NCBI RefSeq assembly: GCF_020510565.1
Contig: NZ_CP075189.1
Location: forward strand, 3,772,501 to 3,836,500
DNA: 64,000 nucleotides
Direction of reading: 5' to 3'
From: Ferribacterium limneticum
GTDB taxonomy: Bacteria; Pseudomonadota; Gammaproteobacteria; Burkholderiales; Rhodocyclaceae
Part shown: positions 45,976-54,840 of the stretch, piece by piece
How the letters are laid out: the number at the start of each line of letters is the position of its first letter
How positions within the stretch are numbered: position 1 is the first letter of the stretch
Position numbers and translations under genes: made by a program
The notes under the pieces: model-generated
Databases searched by the model: none
What the model saw: only the letters and a program-made list of their open reading frames with translations
What the model was told of the DNA's origin: nothing

Positions 45976-46296
45976 TTACTTCTTGACCGCTTCGGCAGCC
46001 TTTACAGCTTCCGGTGCCACAGCGGGTGCGGCGGCCGCAGCCGGCTCGACGGCCTTCTTCGCCTTCTTGACCTTGGCAACCGGCTTGGCTTCTTCCTTTT
46101 TCACTTCCGTGGCGGCGACGGCCGGCTTGGCTTCCGGCGCCTTGACGGCTTCAGCAGCCTTCGGGGCTTCGGCCTTGACGGTGGCGGCGACCGGGGCGGC
46201 AGCAGCCTTCACTTCAGCAGCGGCTGGTTTGACATCAGCGGCGTGGGCAACACCAAAAGCGGTGGCAAGGATGATGGCGACGAGTTGTTTGGTCAT
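45976..46296 (-). CDS. Alanine/lysine/proline-rich secreted small protein
   Basis: A 106-residue protein with a signal peptide (MTKQLVAIILATAFGVAHA). The mature region is low-complexity, built of A, K, P, E and V (for example KAEAPKAAEAVKAPEAKP), without globular motifs. It may be a periplasmic linker-like or DNA/cell-wall-associated protein. Function cannot be assigned. It has its own terminator and a clear leader of about 80 bp. Confidence 0.7.
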   Translation of the reverse strand: MTKQLVAIILATAFGVAHAADVKPAAAEVKAAAAPVAATVKAEAPKAAEAVKAPEAKPAVAATEVKKEEAKPVAKVKKAKKAVEPAAAAAPAVAPEAVKAAEAVKK

Positions 46297-46435
46297 TTTT
46301 GATTCTCCAGTGTTGTTGATTCGGTTTTTGATCCGGCTTTGCAAAATTGCGCTGCCTTGTGCCGAATAACGCGACTGGTTACTGCCCGGATGTCATGAGC
46401 AGCGTAACCCGTTGTAACGGGGTGTCACCAAGCGG

Positions 46436-48427
46436 TTAGCGCTTGTTTCCAGCCAGCATGGCCTTCATGGCATCGAGCCGGGCGCTGCCGGTGGCCTTGT
46501 CGGGCGGGACATCCTGTTTGCCACCGGTGAAGCGGACATCCTCCTTGCCCATTTCATCGATGAAGCGCGATGGCTCGCAGGGCACGAATTCGCGCGCCTG
46601 TTTGCGGCGTTCGCAGTAGGAAATGTTCAGGGTGTGCTGGGCGCGGGTGATGCCGACGTACATCAGGCGGCGCTCTTCCTCGATCTTGGTTGGATCGATG
46701 GATTCGCGGTGCGGCAGGATGCCCTCCTCGACGCCGACCAGGAAGACATTTTGGTACTCCAGGCCTTTGGCGGCATGCAGCGTCGACAGTTGCACGGCGT
46801 CGTATTCGTCGTCATTTTTCTTGTCGAGCATGTTGATCAGGGCGATGCTCTGGGTCAGGTCAACCAGCGTTTTGCCATCGAGCTCGCCTTTCTTGTTGAG
46901 CCAGTTGGCGAATTCGCAGACGTTGGCCCAGCGTGTTTGCGCCGTGCGCTCCTCTTCGTGGTCGTAGAGGAAGGTTTCGTAATCGATGGCCTTGAGTAGA
47001 TCGGGCAGAACCTGGTGTGCCGGTTCCTTGCTGGCCCGCGACTGGGTGCGATTGATGAAGTTGCAGAATTCAAGCAGGGGATCGAGCTGACGGGGCTGGA
47101 CGCGGTGCGCGAAGCCCTCTTCGAAAGCGGCCTGGAACAGCGAGACATGACGCTCGCCGGCATAGATACCGAGCACCTGCAGCGTCGCCGCACCGATGCC
47201 GCGCTTGGGTGTGGTGGCGGCGCGGATGAAGGCCGGGTCGTCGTCCTCGTTTGCAAGCAGACGCAGGTAGGCGGTGATGTCCTTGATTTCGGCCTTGTCG
47301 AAGAAAGATTTGCCGCCCGAGAGCAGGTAGGGAATGCGGTGGTCGCGCAGGTATTCCTCGAAAATCCGCGCTTGGTGGTTGGAGCGGTAGAGGATGGCGT
47401 AATCCTTGAATTTGGCGCGATGCTCGAACTTGTGGGCCTGCAGCTTCATGACCACGCCTTCGGCCTCGGCATCGTTGTCGCGGCAGGCGGTGACGGAAAT
47501 CTGTTCGCCGTGACCGAGGTCGGACCACAGTTTCTTGTCGAACAGTTTTTCGTTGTGCGAGATGACGTTGTTGGCGGCCTTGAGGATTCTGACGGTCGAC
47601 CGGTAATTTTGCTCAAGTTTGATGACCTTGAGCGCCGGGAACTCGGTCGGCAGTTTCTTGAGATTCTCGATGTCGGCGCCACGCCAGCCGTAGATCGCCT
47701 GGTCGTCGTCACCCACCGCCGTGAATTGGGCGCGGACGCCGGTCAATAGCTTGAGTAGCTGGTATTGGCAGGCGTTGGTGTCCTGGTATTCATCGACCAG
47801 CAGGTAACGCAGGCGGTTCTGCCACTTGTCGGCGATTTCCGGGTGCTCGCTGAACAGCTTGACCGGCAGACCTATCAAGTCGTCGAAATCGACCGCCTGG
47901 TAGGCCTTGAGCGTCGCCTCGTAGGACAGGTAGGCGTGGGCGGCCAGCTTTTGATGTTCGTCAGTGGCCAGATGCCGGGCTGCTTCAGGCGTGATCAGCC
48001 CGTTCTTCCAGTTGGAAATGGTGGACTGGACGATGCGTAGCGTCGCCTTGTCGACGGTGCCGGCCGTTTCGCTGATGATGCCGGCGCAATCGGCCGAATC
48101 GAAAATCGAGAAACGCGGCTTGTAGCCGAGCGCCTTGGCTTCTTCACGCAGGATGCGGACGCCCAGCGAGTGGAAAGTCGAAATCTGCAAATCATCGGCC
48201 AGGGGTTTGGAGAGCAGCTTGCCGATGCGCTCCTGCATTTCCTTGGCGGCCTTGTTGGTGAAGGTGATGGCGGCGATATTGCGCGGATTGAAGCCGCAAC
48301 TCTGCACCAGATAGGCGATCTTCTGCGTGATCACCCGCGTTTTGCCCGAGCCGGCACCCGCCAGCACCAGCAGTGGGCCGTCGAGGTAGTGGATCGCTTC
48401 GCGTTGCGGTTGATTGAGGCCGGACAT
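46436..48427 (-). CDS. rep: ATP-dependent DNA helicase Rep
   Basis: A 663-residue UvrD/Rep superfamily-1 3'-5' helicase that helps replication forks past obstacles. Motifs are GAGSGKTRVI (Walker A), ITFTNKAAKEM (Ia), VDEYQDTN (II), GDDDQAIYGWRGA (III), KLEQNYRST (IV), LSTLHAAKGLEY (V) and VGITRAQ (VI). The length and GLNQPQREA start suit Rep rather than UvrD. Motif IV codons near 47583 partly resemble the 38-bp motif. Confidence 0.94.
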   Translation of the reverse strand: MSGLNQPQREAIHYLDGPLLVLAGAGSGKTRVITQKIAYLVQSCGFNPRNIAAITFTNKAAKEMQERIGKLLSKPLADDLQISTFHSLGVRILREEAKALGYKPRFSIFDSADCAGIISETAGTVDKATLRIVQSTISNWKNGLITPEAARHLATDEHQKLAAHAYLSYEATLKAYQAVDFDDLIGLPVKLFSEHPEIADKWQNRLRYLLVDEYQDTNACQYQLLKLLTGVRAQFTAVGDDDQAIYGWRGADIENLKKLPTEFPALKVIKLEQNYRSTVRILKAANNVISHNEKLFDKKLWSDLGHGEQISVTACRDNDAEAEGVVMKLQAHKFEHRAKFKDYAILYRSNHQARIFEEYLRDHRIPYLLSGGKSFFDKAEIKDITAYLRLLANEDDDPAFIRAATTPKRGIGAATLQVLGIYAGERHVSLFQAAFEEGFAHRVQPRQLDPLLEFCNFINRTQSRASKEPAHQVLPDLLKAIDYETFLYDHEEERTAQTRWANVCEFANWLNKKGELDGKTLVDLTQSIALINMLDKKNDDEYDAVQLSTLHAAKGLEYQNVFLVGVEEGILPHRESIDPTKIEEERRLMYVGITRAQHTLNISYCERRKQAREFVPCEPSRFIDEMGKEDVRFTGGKQDVPPDKATGSARLDAMKAMLAGNKR
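47583..47620 (-). repeat. Degenerate 38-bp motif candidate (inside rep)
   Basis: The plus strand reads TGACGGTCGACCGG, then TAATTTTGCTCAAG. It has the palindromic GTCGACCG variant, but the A/T tracts are poor. It encodes the conserved helicase motif NYRST and may be chance. Confidence 0.3.
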
Positions 48428-48520
48428 GACTCTGCAAATGACGGCGCCCCGACGAGGCGGGGCGCGCTGGATAGGTTGCCTTGATTCTAACCTACCGACT
48501 CAATGCTGAAAATCGACCAT

Positions 48521-48558
48521 TTTTACGTTTCACGCAATAAATCCGGTTGACCGTGGGA
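48521..48558 (+). repeat. 38-bp dispersed motif, copy 10 (downstream of 105-residue gene)
   Basis: A divergent left arm (TTTTACGTTTCACGC) and AATAAATCC tract, but an intact core GGTTGACCGTGGGA. It lies between rep and the 105-residue gene. Confidence 0.75.
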
Positions 48559-48564
48559 ATGGCT

Positions 48565-48882
48565 TCAAACCGTGTCGTCAATGCCGATCAGGCGATCGAG
48601 CGGCACACCGGGCTTGATCAGGCTATCCGTGCCGAAATCCATTTCGAGCAATTGCGCCGCAACGTCGCGCGCCCCTTGCAGCACGCGCTCCTGACCGTGA
48701 AAGTCGCCGACGGCACCCGGATCAACCTCGGCGATCTCCTGCAGCAAACTGCGCTGGCGATCGCCTTCGATGCCTTCCATGACTTCGACCCGCCGAATCT
48801 GTTCGTTGTCGACCGGACGCACGCGCTCGCTCGATTCACGAGTGGCGCGTTGCGTGGTGCTCGACAAACGGGTGAGTTTCAT
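48565..48882 (-). CDS. Hypothetical protein, 105 residues
   Basis: A soluble, charged protein beginning MKLTRLSSTTQRATRESSE, with an acidic middle (VEVMEGIEGD) and a C-terminal LIKPGVPLDRLIGIDD. There is no signal peptide, membrane helix or recognisable domain. AAGGAG lies upstream of the ATG at 48882, supporting translation. It sits between rep and the DUF4197 gene. I do not recognise the family. Confidence 0.65.
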   Translation of the reverse strand: MKLTRLSSTTQRATRESSERVRPVDNEQIRRVEVMEGIEGDRQRSLLQEIAEVDPGAVGDFHGQERVLQGARDVAAQLLEMDFGTDSLIKPGVPLDRLIGIDDTV

Positions 48883-48926
48883 TGGGGGCTCCTTGCCCCC
48901 AATTACGGCATTTAAAGCCGATAGCT

Positions 48927-49616
48927 TTAATTCAGCGCGCCGAAGACATTTTTCAGCAGATCGCTGCCGGCGCCCAGCGGATTGGCGCGCAGCTTCTTTT
49001 CTTCTTCGGCGATCATCAGGAACAGGCCATCCATGGCCTTCTGCGTCACATAGCTGTCGACATCGGCATTCTGTTTATCGACCAGACCGGCGCTCGCCGC
49101 CTTGCCGGCAAACTTGTTGTACTGGTCGGCCAGCTTGAGCTTGGCGGTTTCCTTCTTGACGATCGGCTTGAACTTGGCGCTCAGCTGATCAGTGGACGTG
49201 CGCTTGAAATACTGCGTCACGCTGTCCTCGCCGCCCGTCAGGATGTCCTTGGCGTCCTTGACGCTCATCTTCTTGATCGATTCGGTCAGGATAGGCTTGG
49301 CTTCGGCCACGGCATTTTCGGCCGCGTGGTTCATCGTTTCGACCAGTTGGTCAGCCTGCTTGCCCATGCCGAACATGCGCAGGGCCGAATCGGCCTTTTC
49401 CAGATAACCGGGCAGCTTGATCTTGACCTTGTCGTTGCCAAGGAAACCGCCGTTCTTGCCAAGTGAGGCAACAGCGTAATCAGCGCCCTTGGCCAGCGCT
49501 TCCTTGACGCCGGCACTGGCATCGCCGCTGGAAATGGCGTCGAGCGCCCCGGCCTGGGCGACTCCCACGGTCAACCCGAAAAACAGGGCAAAAATGGAAT
49601 GTTTCATGGCGTGCAT
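48927..49616 (-). CDS. DUF4197-family secreted protein
   Basis: A 229-residue exported protein with an N-terminal signal (cleavage near AQAGAL) and a mature helical domain typical of DUF4197 (VKEALAKGADYAV, KNGGFLGNDKVKIKLP, FGMGKQADQLVETMN). The signal-peptide core SIFALFFGLTVG is encoded by a reverse 38-bp motif. The ATG at 49616 has AAGGAG 6 bp upstream; an internal ATG at 49607 is possible. The function of the family is unknown. Confidence 0.88.
   Translation of the reverse strand: MHAMKHSIFALFFGLTVGVAQAGALDAISSGDASAGVKEALAKGADYAVASLGKNGGFLGNDKVKIKLPGYLEKADSALRMFGMGKQADQLVETMNHAAENAVAEAKPILTESIKKMSVKDAKDILTGGEDSVTQYFKRTSTDQLSAKFKPIVKKETAKLKLADQYNKFAGKAASAGLVDKQNADVDSYVTQKAMDGLFLMIAEEEKKLRANPLGAGSDLLKNVFGALN
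49563..49600 (-). repeat. 38-bp dispersed motif, copy 11 (DUF4197 signal peptide)
   Basis: On the minus strand: ATTCCATTTTTGCCC, then TGTTTTTCG, then GGTTGACCGTGGGA. It is almost identical to the dsbA copy and read in the same frame. Confidence 0.9.
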
Positions 49617-49632
49617 AAGAGGCTCCTTTGGC

Positions 49633-50769
49633 TCAGACGATGTCGAGGTGACCGATGCCGGTCGATAGATCGCGGTCCTTCGACTCCTTGCCATGCAGCT
49701 TGATCTGCAGGCGCAGGTCGTTGAGCGAGTCGGCGTTGCGTAGCGCATCTTCGTAGGTGATCTTGCCGGCTTCGTAGAGGTCGAACAGCGCCTGGTCGAA
49801 AGTCTGCATGCCGAGCTCGCGCGACTTCTTCATGATCTCCTTGATCTCGTGCACTTCGCCCTTGAAGATCAGGTCCGAAATCAGCGGCGAATTGAGCATG
49901 ACCTCGATCGCCGCCATCCGCCCGCGACCATCTTTTTTCGGAATCAGGCGCTGCGAAACGAGCGCGCGCAGGTTCAGCGAGAGGTCCATGAGCAGTTGCT
50001 GGCGACGCTCTTCCGGGAAGAAGTTGATGATCCGGTCGATGGCCTGGTTGGCGCTGTTGGCGTGCAGCGTCGCCAATGCCAGGTGGCCGGTTTCGGCGAA
50101 GGCGATGGCGTAGTCCATGGTATTGCGGTCGCGGATTTCGCCCATCAGGATAACGTCCGGCGCCTGGCGCAGTGTGTTCTTGAGCGCCGGGCCCCAGTCG
50201 TCGGTATCAACGCCGACTTCACGCTGGGTGACGATACAGTTCTTGTGCTCGTGCACGTATTCGATCGGGTCTTCGATGGTAATGATGTGGCCATACGAAT
50301 TCTCGTTGCGGTAATCGACGAGGGCCGCCAGCGACGTCGTCTTGCCGGTACCGGTGCCGCCGACGAAGATGATCAGGCCGCGCTTGGTCATCGCCAGATC
50401 CTTGAGCACCGGGGGCAACAGCAGCTCATCCAGCGTCGGAATGCTCATGTTGATCGTCCGACAGACGACACCGACACGACCCTGCTGAACCAGGGCATTG
50501 ACCCGGAAACGGCCGATGCCGGCCGGCGAAATGGCGAAATTGCATTCCTTCGTTGCTTCGAACTCCGAAGCCTGGCGGTCATTCATAATCGAACGCGCCA
50601 GTTCGGCCGTGTGCTGCGGCGTCAGAATCTGGTTCGAGACCGGCGTGATCTTGCCGTCGATCTTGATGGCTGGCGGAAAGCCGGCGGTGATGAAAAGGTC
50701 GGAGCCTTTCTTTTGCGACATCAAACGCAAAAGATCGTGCATGAATTTCATTGCCTGGTCGCGTTCCAT
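49633..50769 (-). CDS. pilU: Type IV pilus retraction ATPase PilU
   Basis: A 378-residue hexameric ATPase paralogous to PilT, supporting pilus retraction. The Walker A is VGGTGTGKTTSLAA (about residue 136), the Asp box TIEDPIEYVHEH is present, and the Walker B region is VILMGEIRD. It has the PilU-type C-terminal extension (DLSTGIGHLDIV). It is 34 bp downstream of pilT, in the same direction. In competent bacteria these ATPases power DNA uptake through pilus retraction. Confidence 0.94.
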   Translation of the reverse strand: MERDQAMKFMHDLLRLMSQKKGSDLFITAGFPPAIKIDGKITPVSNQILTPQHTAELARSIMNDRQASEFEATKECNFAISPAGIGRFRVNALVQQGRVGVVCRTINMSIPTLDELLLPPVLKDLAMTKRGLIIFVGGTGTGKTTSLAALVDYRNENSYGHIITIEDPIEYVHEHKNCIVTQREVGVDTDDWGPALKNTLRQAPDVILMGEIRDRNTMDYAIAFAETGHLALATLHANSANQAIDRIINFFPEERRQQLLMDLSLNLRALVSQRLIPKKDGRGRMAAIEVMLNSPLISDLIFKGEVHEIKEIMKKSRELGMQTFDQALFDLYEAGKITYEDALRNADSLNDLRLQIKLHGKESKDRDLSTGIGHLDIV

Positions 50770-50803
50770 ACTTTCCCCTCGTTTGTGCTATTGGCAACCC
50801 GGA

Positions 50804-51847
50804 TCAAGCCGGGAAAGCATCCTTGTTGGCGGCGCGGAAGCGCGCTTCGGCGCTCGACACCACGTTGCGCCGGACCAGTTCGATCAGATTCTGGTCGAGC
50901 GTCTGCATGCCGAAATTCTGGCCGGTCTGGATGGCCGAATACATCTGGGCGATCTTGTTTTCGCGGATCAGGTTGCGGATGGCCGGCGTGCCGATCATGA
51001 TTTCGTGCGCCGCGACCCGGCCACTACCGTCCTTGGTCTTGAGCAGCGTCTGCGAGATGACGGCGCGCAGCGATTCGGACAGCATGGAGCGGACCATTTC
51101 CTTTTCCGCCGCCGGGAAGACGTCGACCACGCGGTCCACCGTTTTGGCGGCCGACGAAGTGTGCAGCGTGCCGAACACCAGGTGGCCGGTCTCGGCCGCG
51201 GTGAGGGCCAGACGGATGGTTTCCAGATCGCGCATTTCGCCGACCAGGATGACGTCCGGATCCTCACGCAGCGCCGAGCGCAGGGCGTTGGCGAAGGACA
51301 GCGTATGCGGCCCGACCTCGCGCTGGTTGATCAGGCACTTCTTCGATTCATGGACGAATTCGATCGGATCCTCGACGGTCAGGATATGGCCGTAATCGTT
51401 TTCGTTAACGTGATTGACCATCGCCGCCAGCGTCGTCGATTTGCCCGAACCGGTCGGCCCGGTACACAACACGATGCCGCGCGGATACTCAGAAATCTCC
51501 TTGAAAATCTTCGGGCAGTTGAGCTCTTCGAGCGTCAGCACCTTGGACGGAATGGTCCGGAAGACGGCGCCGGCGCCGCGATGCTGATTGAAGGCATTGA
51601 CCCGGAAACGCGCCAGATTGGGGATTTCGAAGGAAAAGTCGCATTCCAGCGTCTCTTCATAAACCTTGCGCTGGCCGTCGTTCATGATGTCGTACACCAT
51701 GCCATGAACGTCCTTGTGTTCCATGGCTGGCAGGTTGATGCGCCTGACATCGCCATGCACGCGGATCATCGGCGGCAGGCCGGAGGACAGGTGGAGGTCG
51801 GAGGCTTTGTTCTTGACGCTGAAAGCCAGCAGTTCGGTGATGTCCAT
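50804..51847 (-). CDS. pilT: Type IV pilus retraction ATPase PilT
   Basis: A 347-residue AAA-like secretion ATPase that depolymerises type IV pili, giving twitching motility and, in competent species, DNA uptake. It begins MDITELLAFSVKNKASDLH. The Walker A is GPTGSGKST (about residue 133), VEDPIEFVHE follows, and the C-terminal AIRNLIRENKIAQMYSAIQ is the PilT signature. A GAGGA ribosome-binding site precedes the ATG. The gene is divergent from yggS, with a 56-bp gap. Confidence 0.96.
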   Translation of the reverse strand: MDITELLAFSVKNKASDLHLSSGLPPMIRVHGDVRRINLPAMEHKDVHGMVYDIMNDGQRKVYEETLECDFSFEIPNLARFRVNAFNQHRGAGAVFRTIPSKVLTLEELNCPKIFKEISEYPRGIVLCTGPTGSGKSTTLAAMVNHVNENDYGHILTVEDPIEFVHESKKCLINQREVGPHTLSFANALRSALREDPDVILVGEMRDLETIRLALTAAETGHLVFGTLHTSSAAKTVDRVVDVFPAAEKEMVRSMLSESLRAVISQTLLKTKDGSGRVAAHEIMIGTPAIRNLIRENKIAQMYSAIQTGQNFGMQTLDQNLIELVRRNVVSSAEARFRAANKDAFPA

Positions 51848-51903
51848 GCGGATCGTCCTCGGAGCGCGTGTATACTTGGTTTGTTGTTAATTCCCAATGG
51901 ATT

Positions 51904-52593
51904 ATGAGCGCAATCGCCGACAACCTGCAAGCTGTCCAGGCCCGTATCAGCGATGCCGCGGTGCTTGCCGGCCGTTCACCGGAAAGCATACGCCTGCTGG
52001 CGGTCAGCAAAACCTGGCCGTTGGCCAGCGTGATCGAAGCCGCCGATGCAGGCCAGCGCGCCTTCGGCGAAAATTACGTGCAGGAAGGTGTCGACAAGGT
52101 GGCGGCGACTGCCGGACTCAATCTCGAATGGCATTTCATCGGCCCGTTGCAGAGCAACAAGTCGCGCGCCGTGGCCGAGCACTTCGACTGGGTGCACTCG
52201 ATCGAGCGCCTCAAAATTGCCGAACGTTTGTCGGCCCAGCGCCCGGCCAACCTGCCGCCCCTGCAGGTCTGCGTCCAGGTCAATGTTTCCGGCGAAGCCA
52301 GCAAAAGCGGCTGCGCGCCGGATGAAGCGCTGGACCTGTGCCGAGCCGTTGCGTCCCTGCCCGGGCTGCAACTGCGCGGCCTCATGGCCATCCCCGAGCC
52401 GACCGACGATCCGGCCGCCCAGCGCGCGCCGTTCCGTCAGGTCCGGGAAATTTACGACCACATCCGGGCGGCGGGCATACCGCTCGACACCCTGTCCATG
52501 GGCATGTCCCACGATCTTGAAGCAGCTGTTGCCGAAGGCGCGACCATCGTCCGCATCGGCACGGCCATTTTTGGTGAGAGAAATTACAGATGA
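51904..52593 (+). CDS. yggS: PLP homeostasis protein YggS
   Basis: A 229-residue PLP-binding protein of the PLPBP family. The PLP lysine lies in LLAVSKTWP, and the phosphate-binding region GMSHDLEAAVAEGATIVRIG is conserved. It regulates vitamin B6 and amino acid balance. It opens the yggS-proC-yggT-DUF167 group, overlapping proC by 4 bp. Confidence 0.95.
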   Translation: MSAIADNLQAVQARISDAAVLAGRSPESIRLLAVSKTWPLASVIEAADAGQRAFGENYVQEGVDKVAATAGLNLEWHFIGPLQSNKSRAVAEHFDWVHSIERLKIAERLSAQRPANLPPLQVCVQVNVSGEASKSGCAPDEALDLCRAVASLPGLQLRGLMAIPEPTDDPAAQRAPFRQVREIYDHIRAAGIPLDTLSMGMSHDLEAAVAEGATIVRIGTAIFGERNYR

Positions 52594-53402
52594 AGATTGT
52601 TTTCCTGGGTGGCGGCAATATGGCCAACGCGCTGATCGGCGGCATGCTCAAGCAGGGCTTCGCGGCCGGCGACATCGATGTCATCGACCCGGGCGCCGAA
52701 GCGCGCACCAAGCTGGCCGCCGCTTACGGCGTCGAATGTCATGACAGCGCTGTTAGCGCGCCCGCCGGGCCGGACATCCTCGTGCTCGCCGTCAAGCCGC
52801 AGCAGATGAAGGAAGCCGTCGCGCCGCTCGTCAGCAAACTGGGCAACGCTGTCGTCATCAGCATCGCCGCCGGGCTCGACATGACGGCCCTGTCGCGCTG
52901 GCTCGGTGGTCATCGCCAGATCGTCCGCTGCATGCCGAACACGCCGGCCCTGATCGGCGCCGGCATCACCGGGCTGTGCGCCCTGCAGGAAGTGAGCGCT
53001 GACCAGCGCGCTGCCGCCGACCGCGTACTGCGCGCCGTCGGCACCACGGTGTGGATCGACGACGAAGCGAAGATCGATGGCGTCACCGCCATTTCCGGTA
53101 GCGGCCCGGCCTATGTTTTCCTGTTCATCGAAGCGCTGCAACAGGCCGCTGCCGAACTCGGTTTCACTCCGGAACAGGGTCGTCTGCTGGCCATCGAAAC
53201 CGTCCAGGGCGCCGCCGCGCTGGCTGCCCAGTCGAGCGAACCGGCGGCTATCCTGCGCGAACGCGTCACCTCGAAGGGCGGCACGACGGCAGCAGCCCTG
53301 CAGGTCATGGCCGAACGTGGCGTCAAGGAAGGCATCGTCGCCGGCTGCATGGCCGCTGCCGCCCGTGGCCAGGAACTTGGCAAGATTCTCGGAGCTGATT
53401 GA
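52590..53402 (+). CDS. proC: Pyrroline-5-carboxylate reductase
   Basis: A 270-residue NAD(P)H enzyme for the last step of proline synthesis. The Rossmann motif is FLGGGNMANALIGG, MPNTPALIGAG is conserved, and the C-terminal catalytic block is SGSGPAYVFLFIEA followed by RERVTSKGGTTAA. It is coupled to yggS upstream and adjoins yggT. Confidence 0.97.
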   Translation: MKIVFLGGGNMANALIGGMLKQGFAAGDIDVIDPGAEARTKLAAAYGVECHDSAVSAPAGPDILVLAVKPQQMKEAVAPLVSKLGNAVVISIAAGLDMTALSRWLGGHRQIVRCMPNTPALIGAGITGLCALQEVSADQRAAADRVLRAVGTTVWIDDEAKIDGVTAISGSGPAYVFLFIEALQQAAAELGFTPEQGRLLAIETVQGAAALAAQSSEPAAILRERVTSKGGTTAAALQVMAERGVKEGIVAGCMAAAARGQELGKILGAD

Positions 53403-53935
53403 TGCAAGCCATCGTTTTCCTGCTCGACGCCGTCGTCAGCTTCTTTTGCACGCTGTTCCTGCTGCGTTTCATGATGCAGGCAATGCGCGTCTCCTTTGCC
53501 GGACAGATCGGCGATTTCGTCGTCAAGCTGACCAACTGGGCTGTCAAGCCGCTGCGCCGCATCATCCCCGGCGCCGGCGGTTTCGACTGGGCCAGCCTGG
53601 TTGCCGCGCTGGCGCTGCAACTGCTGTTCACAGGCATCATCGTCGGCGCTTCCAGCAGCTTTGGCGAAGTTGACGTCGCGGCGCTGGCACCGATGATCCT
53701 CTTGCATGCCGCCCGCGCGCTGTTGCGGCTGGCGGTGTACATCCTGATCGGCGCGCTGATCCTGCAGGCCGTGCTGTCGTGGGTCAATCCCTACTCGCCG
53801 CTGTCGGCGCCGGCCCACCAACTTACCCGGCCGCTTCTTGATCCGATTCGCCGTATCGTGCCGCTGATCTCGGGCATCGACCTGTCGCCGCTGGTCGCCA
53901 TCCTGCTCCTGCAAGCGCTGCTGATGTTCCTGTGA
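53402..53935 (+). CDS. yggT: YggT-family membrane protein
   Basis: A 177-residue protein with two copies of the YggT unit. Each has hydrophobic helices and an L(T)xPLL/KPLRRIIP element (TNWAVKPLRRIIPGAGG and TRPLLDPIRRIVPLISG). The family is linked to cell-surface or osmotic stress functions in some bacteria, but its mechanism is unknown. ATG 53402 shares its first base with the proC stop. Confidence 0.9.
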   Translation: MQAIVFLLDAVVSFFCTLFLLRFMMQAMRVSFAGQIGDFVVKLTNWAVKPLRRIIPGAGGFDWASLVAALALQLLFTGIIVGASSSFGEVDVAALAPMILLHAARALLRLAVYILIGALILQAVLSWVNPYSPLSAPAHQLTRPLLDPIRRIVPLISGIDLSPLVAILLLQALLMFL

Positions 53936-54225
53936 GCGACTGGTTCCGCCAGGCCGCCGACGGCCGCATCACGCTGACCCTGCACATCCAACCCGGCGCC
54001 AAGAAAACCGAGTTTGCCGGGCTGCATGGCGACGCGCTGAAAATCCGCCTCGCCGCGCCGCCGGTGGACGGCAAGGCCAACGAGGCGTTGGTCAAGTTCA
54101 TCGCCGAAACGCTGAAACTGCCAAAGTCGGCGGTCAACCTGAAAAGCGGCCAGACTTCGCGGCGTAAGGTGCTGGAAGTTCAGGGTGCCGAGGTCGGTGC
54201 CATCGCCGCTTTCGCCTCGGCGTAA
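53932..54225 (+). CDS. DUF167 (YggU-like) protein
   Basis: A 97-residue protein starting with GTG that overlaps the yggT stop. The family motifs are LTLHIQPGAKKTEFAG, KIRLAAPPVDGKANEAL and the C-terminal LKSGQTSRRKVLEV. No enzymatic role is established. It is the usual last gene after yggT. Confidence 0.92.
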   Translation: MSDWFRQAADGRITLTLHIQPGAKKTEFAGLHGDALKIRLAAPPVDGKANEALVKFIAETLKLPKSAVNLKSGQTSRRKVLEVQGAEVGAIAAFASA

Positions 54226-54234
54226 ATCAGGCGC

Positions 54235-54840
54235 TTAAAGCATCCCGCGTTCGCGGATGAAGGCGATGATCTGGTCCAGGCCTTCGCCGGTTTTCAGGTT
54301 GGAAAAGACAAAAGGCCGCTCGCCACGCTGAACCTTAGCGTCATGCGCCATGACCTCGAGCGAGGCGCCGACCATCGGGGCGAGGTCGATCTTGTTGATG
54401 ACCAGCAGGTCGGACTTGGTGATACCCGGTCCGCCCTTGCGCGGAATCTTCTCGCCGGCGGCGACGTCGATGACATAGAGCGTCAGGTCGGAAAGTTCGG
54501 GCGAAAAAGTGGCGGCGAGGTTGTCGCCACCCGATTCGACGAGGATCAGTTCGACATCGGGAAAGGCCCGTTGCAGGCGGTCGATGGCCTCAAGATTGAT
54601 CGAGGCATCCTCGCGAATGGCCGTGTGCGGGCAGCCGCCGGTTTCGACCCCGATGATGCGCTCGGGCGCCAGCGCCGAATGGTTGACCAAGAACTTGGCG
54701 TCCTCGGCGGTGTAGATGTCGTTGGTGACGACAGCCATGTCGATCTGCTCGCGCAGGGCCTGGCACAGGGCGAGGGTCAGGGCGGTCTTGCCGGAACCGA
54801 CGGGGCCGCCGATGCCGACGCGTAAGGCTTGTTTGCTCAT
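54235..54840 (-). CDS. ureG: Urease accessory GTPase UreG
   Basis: A 201-residue SIMIBI-class GTPase that drives nickel delivery to urease. The P-loop is [12 protein letters not shown], the metal-binding Cys-Pro-His is in [15 protein letters not shown], and NKIDLAP is the guanine motif. It is the last gene of the ure cluster and overlaps the DUF559 gene by 4 bp. That gene separates it from ureF, its usual neighbour. Confidence 0.97.
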   Translation of the reverse strand: MSKQALRVGIGGPVGSGKTALTLALCQALREQIDMAVVTNDIYTAEDAKFLVNHSALAPERIIGVETGGCPHTAIREDASINLEAIDRLQRAFPDVELILVESGGDNLAATFSPELSDLTLYVIDVAAGEKIPRKGGPGITKSDLLVINKIDLAPMVGASLEVMAHDAKVQRGERPFVFSNLKTGEGLDQIIAFIRERGML

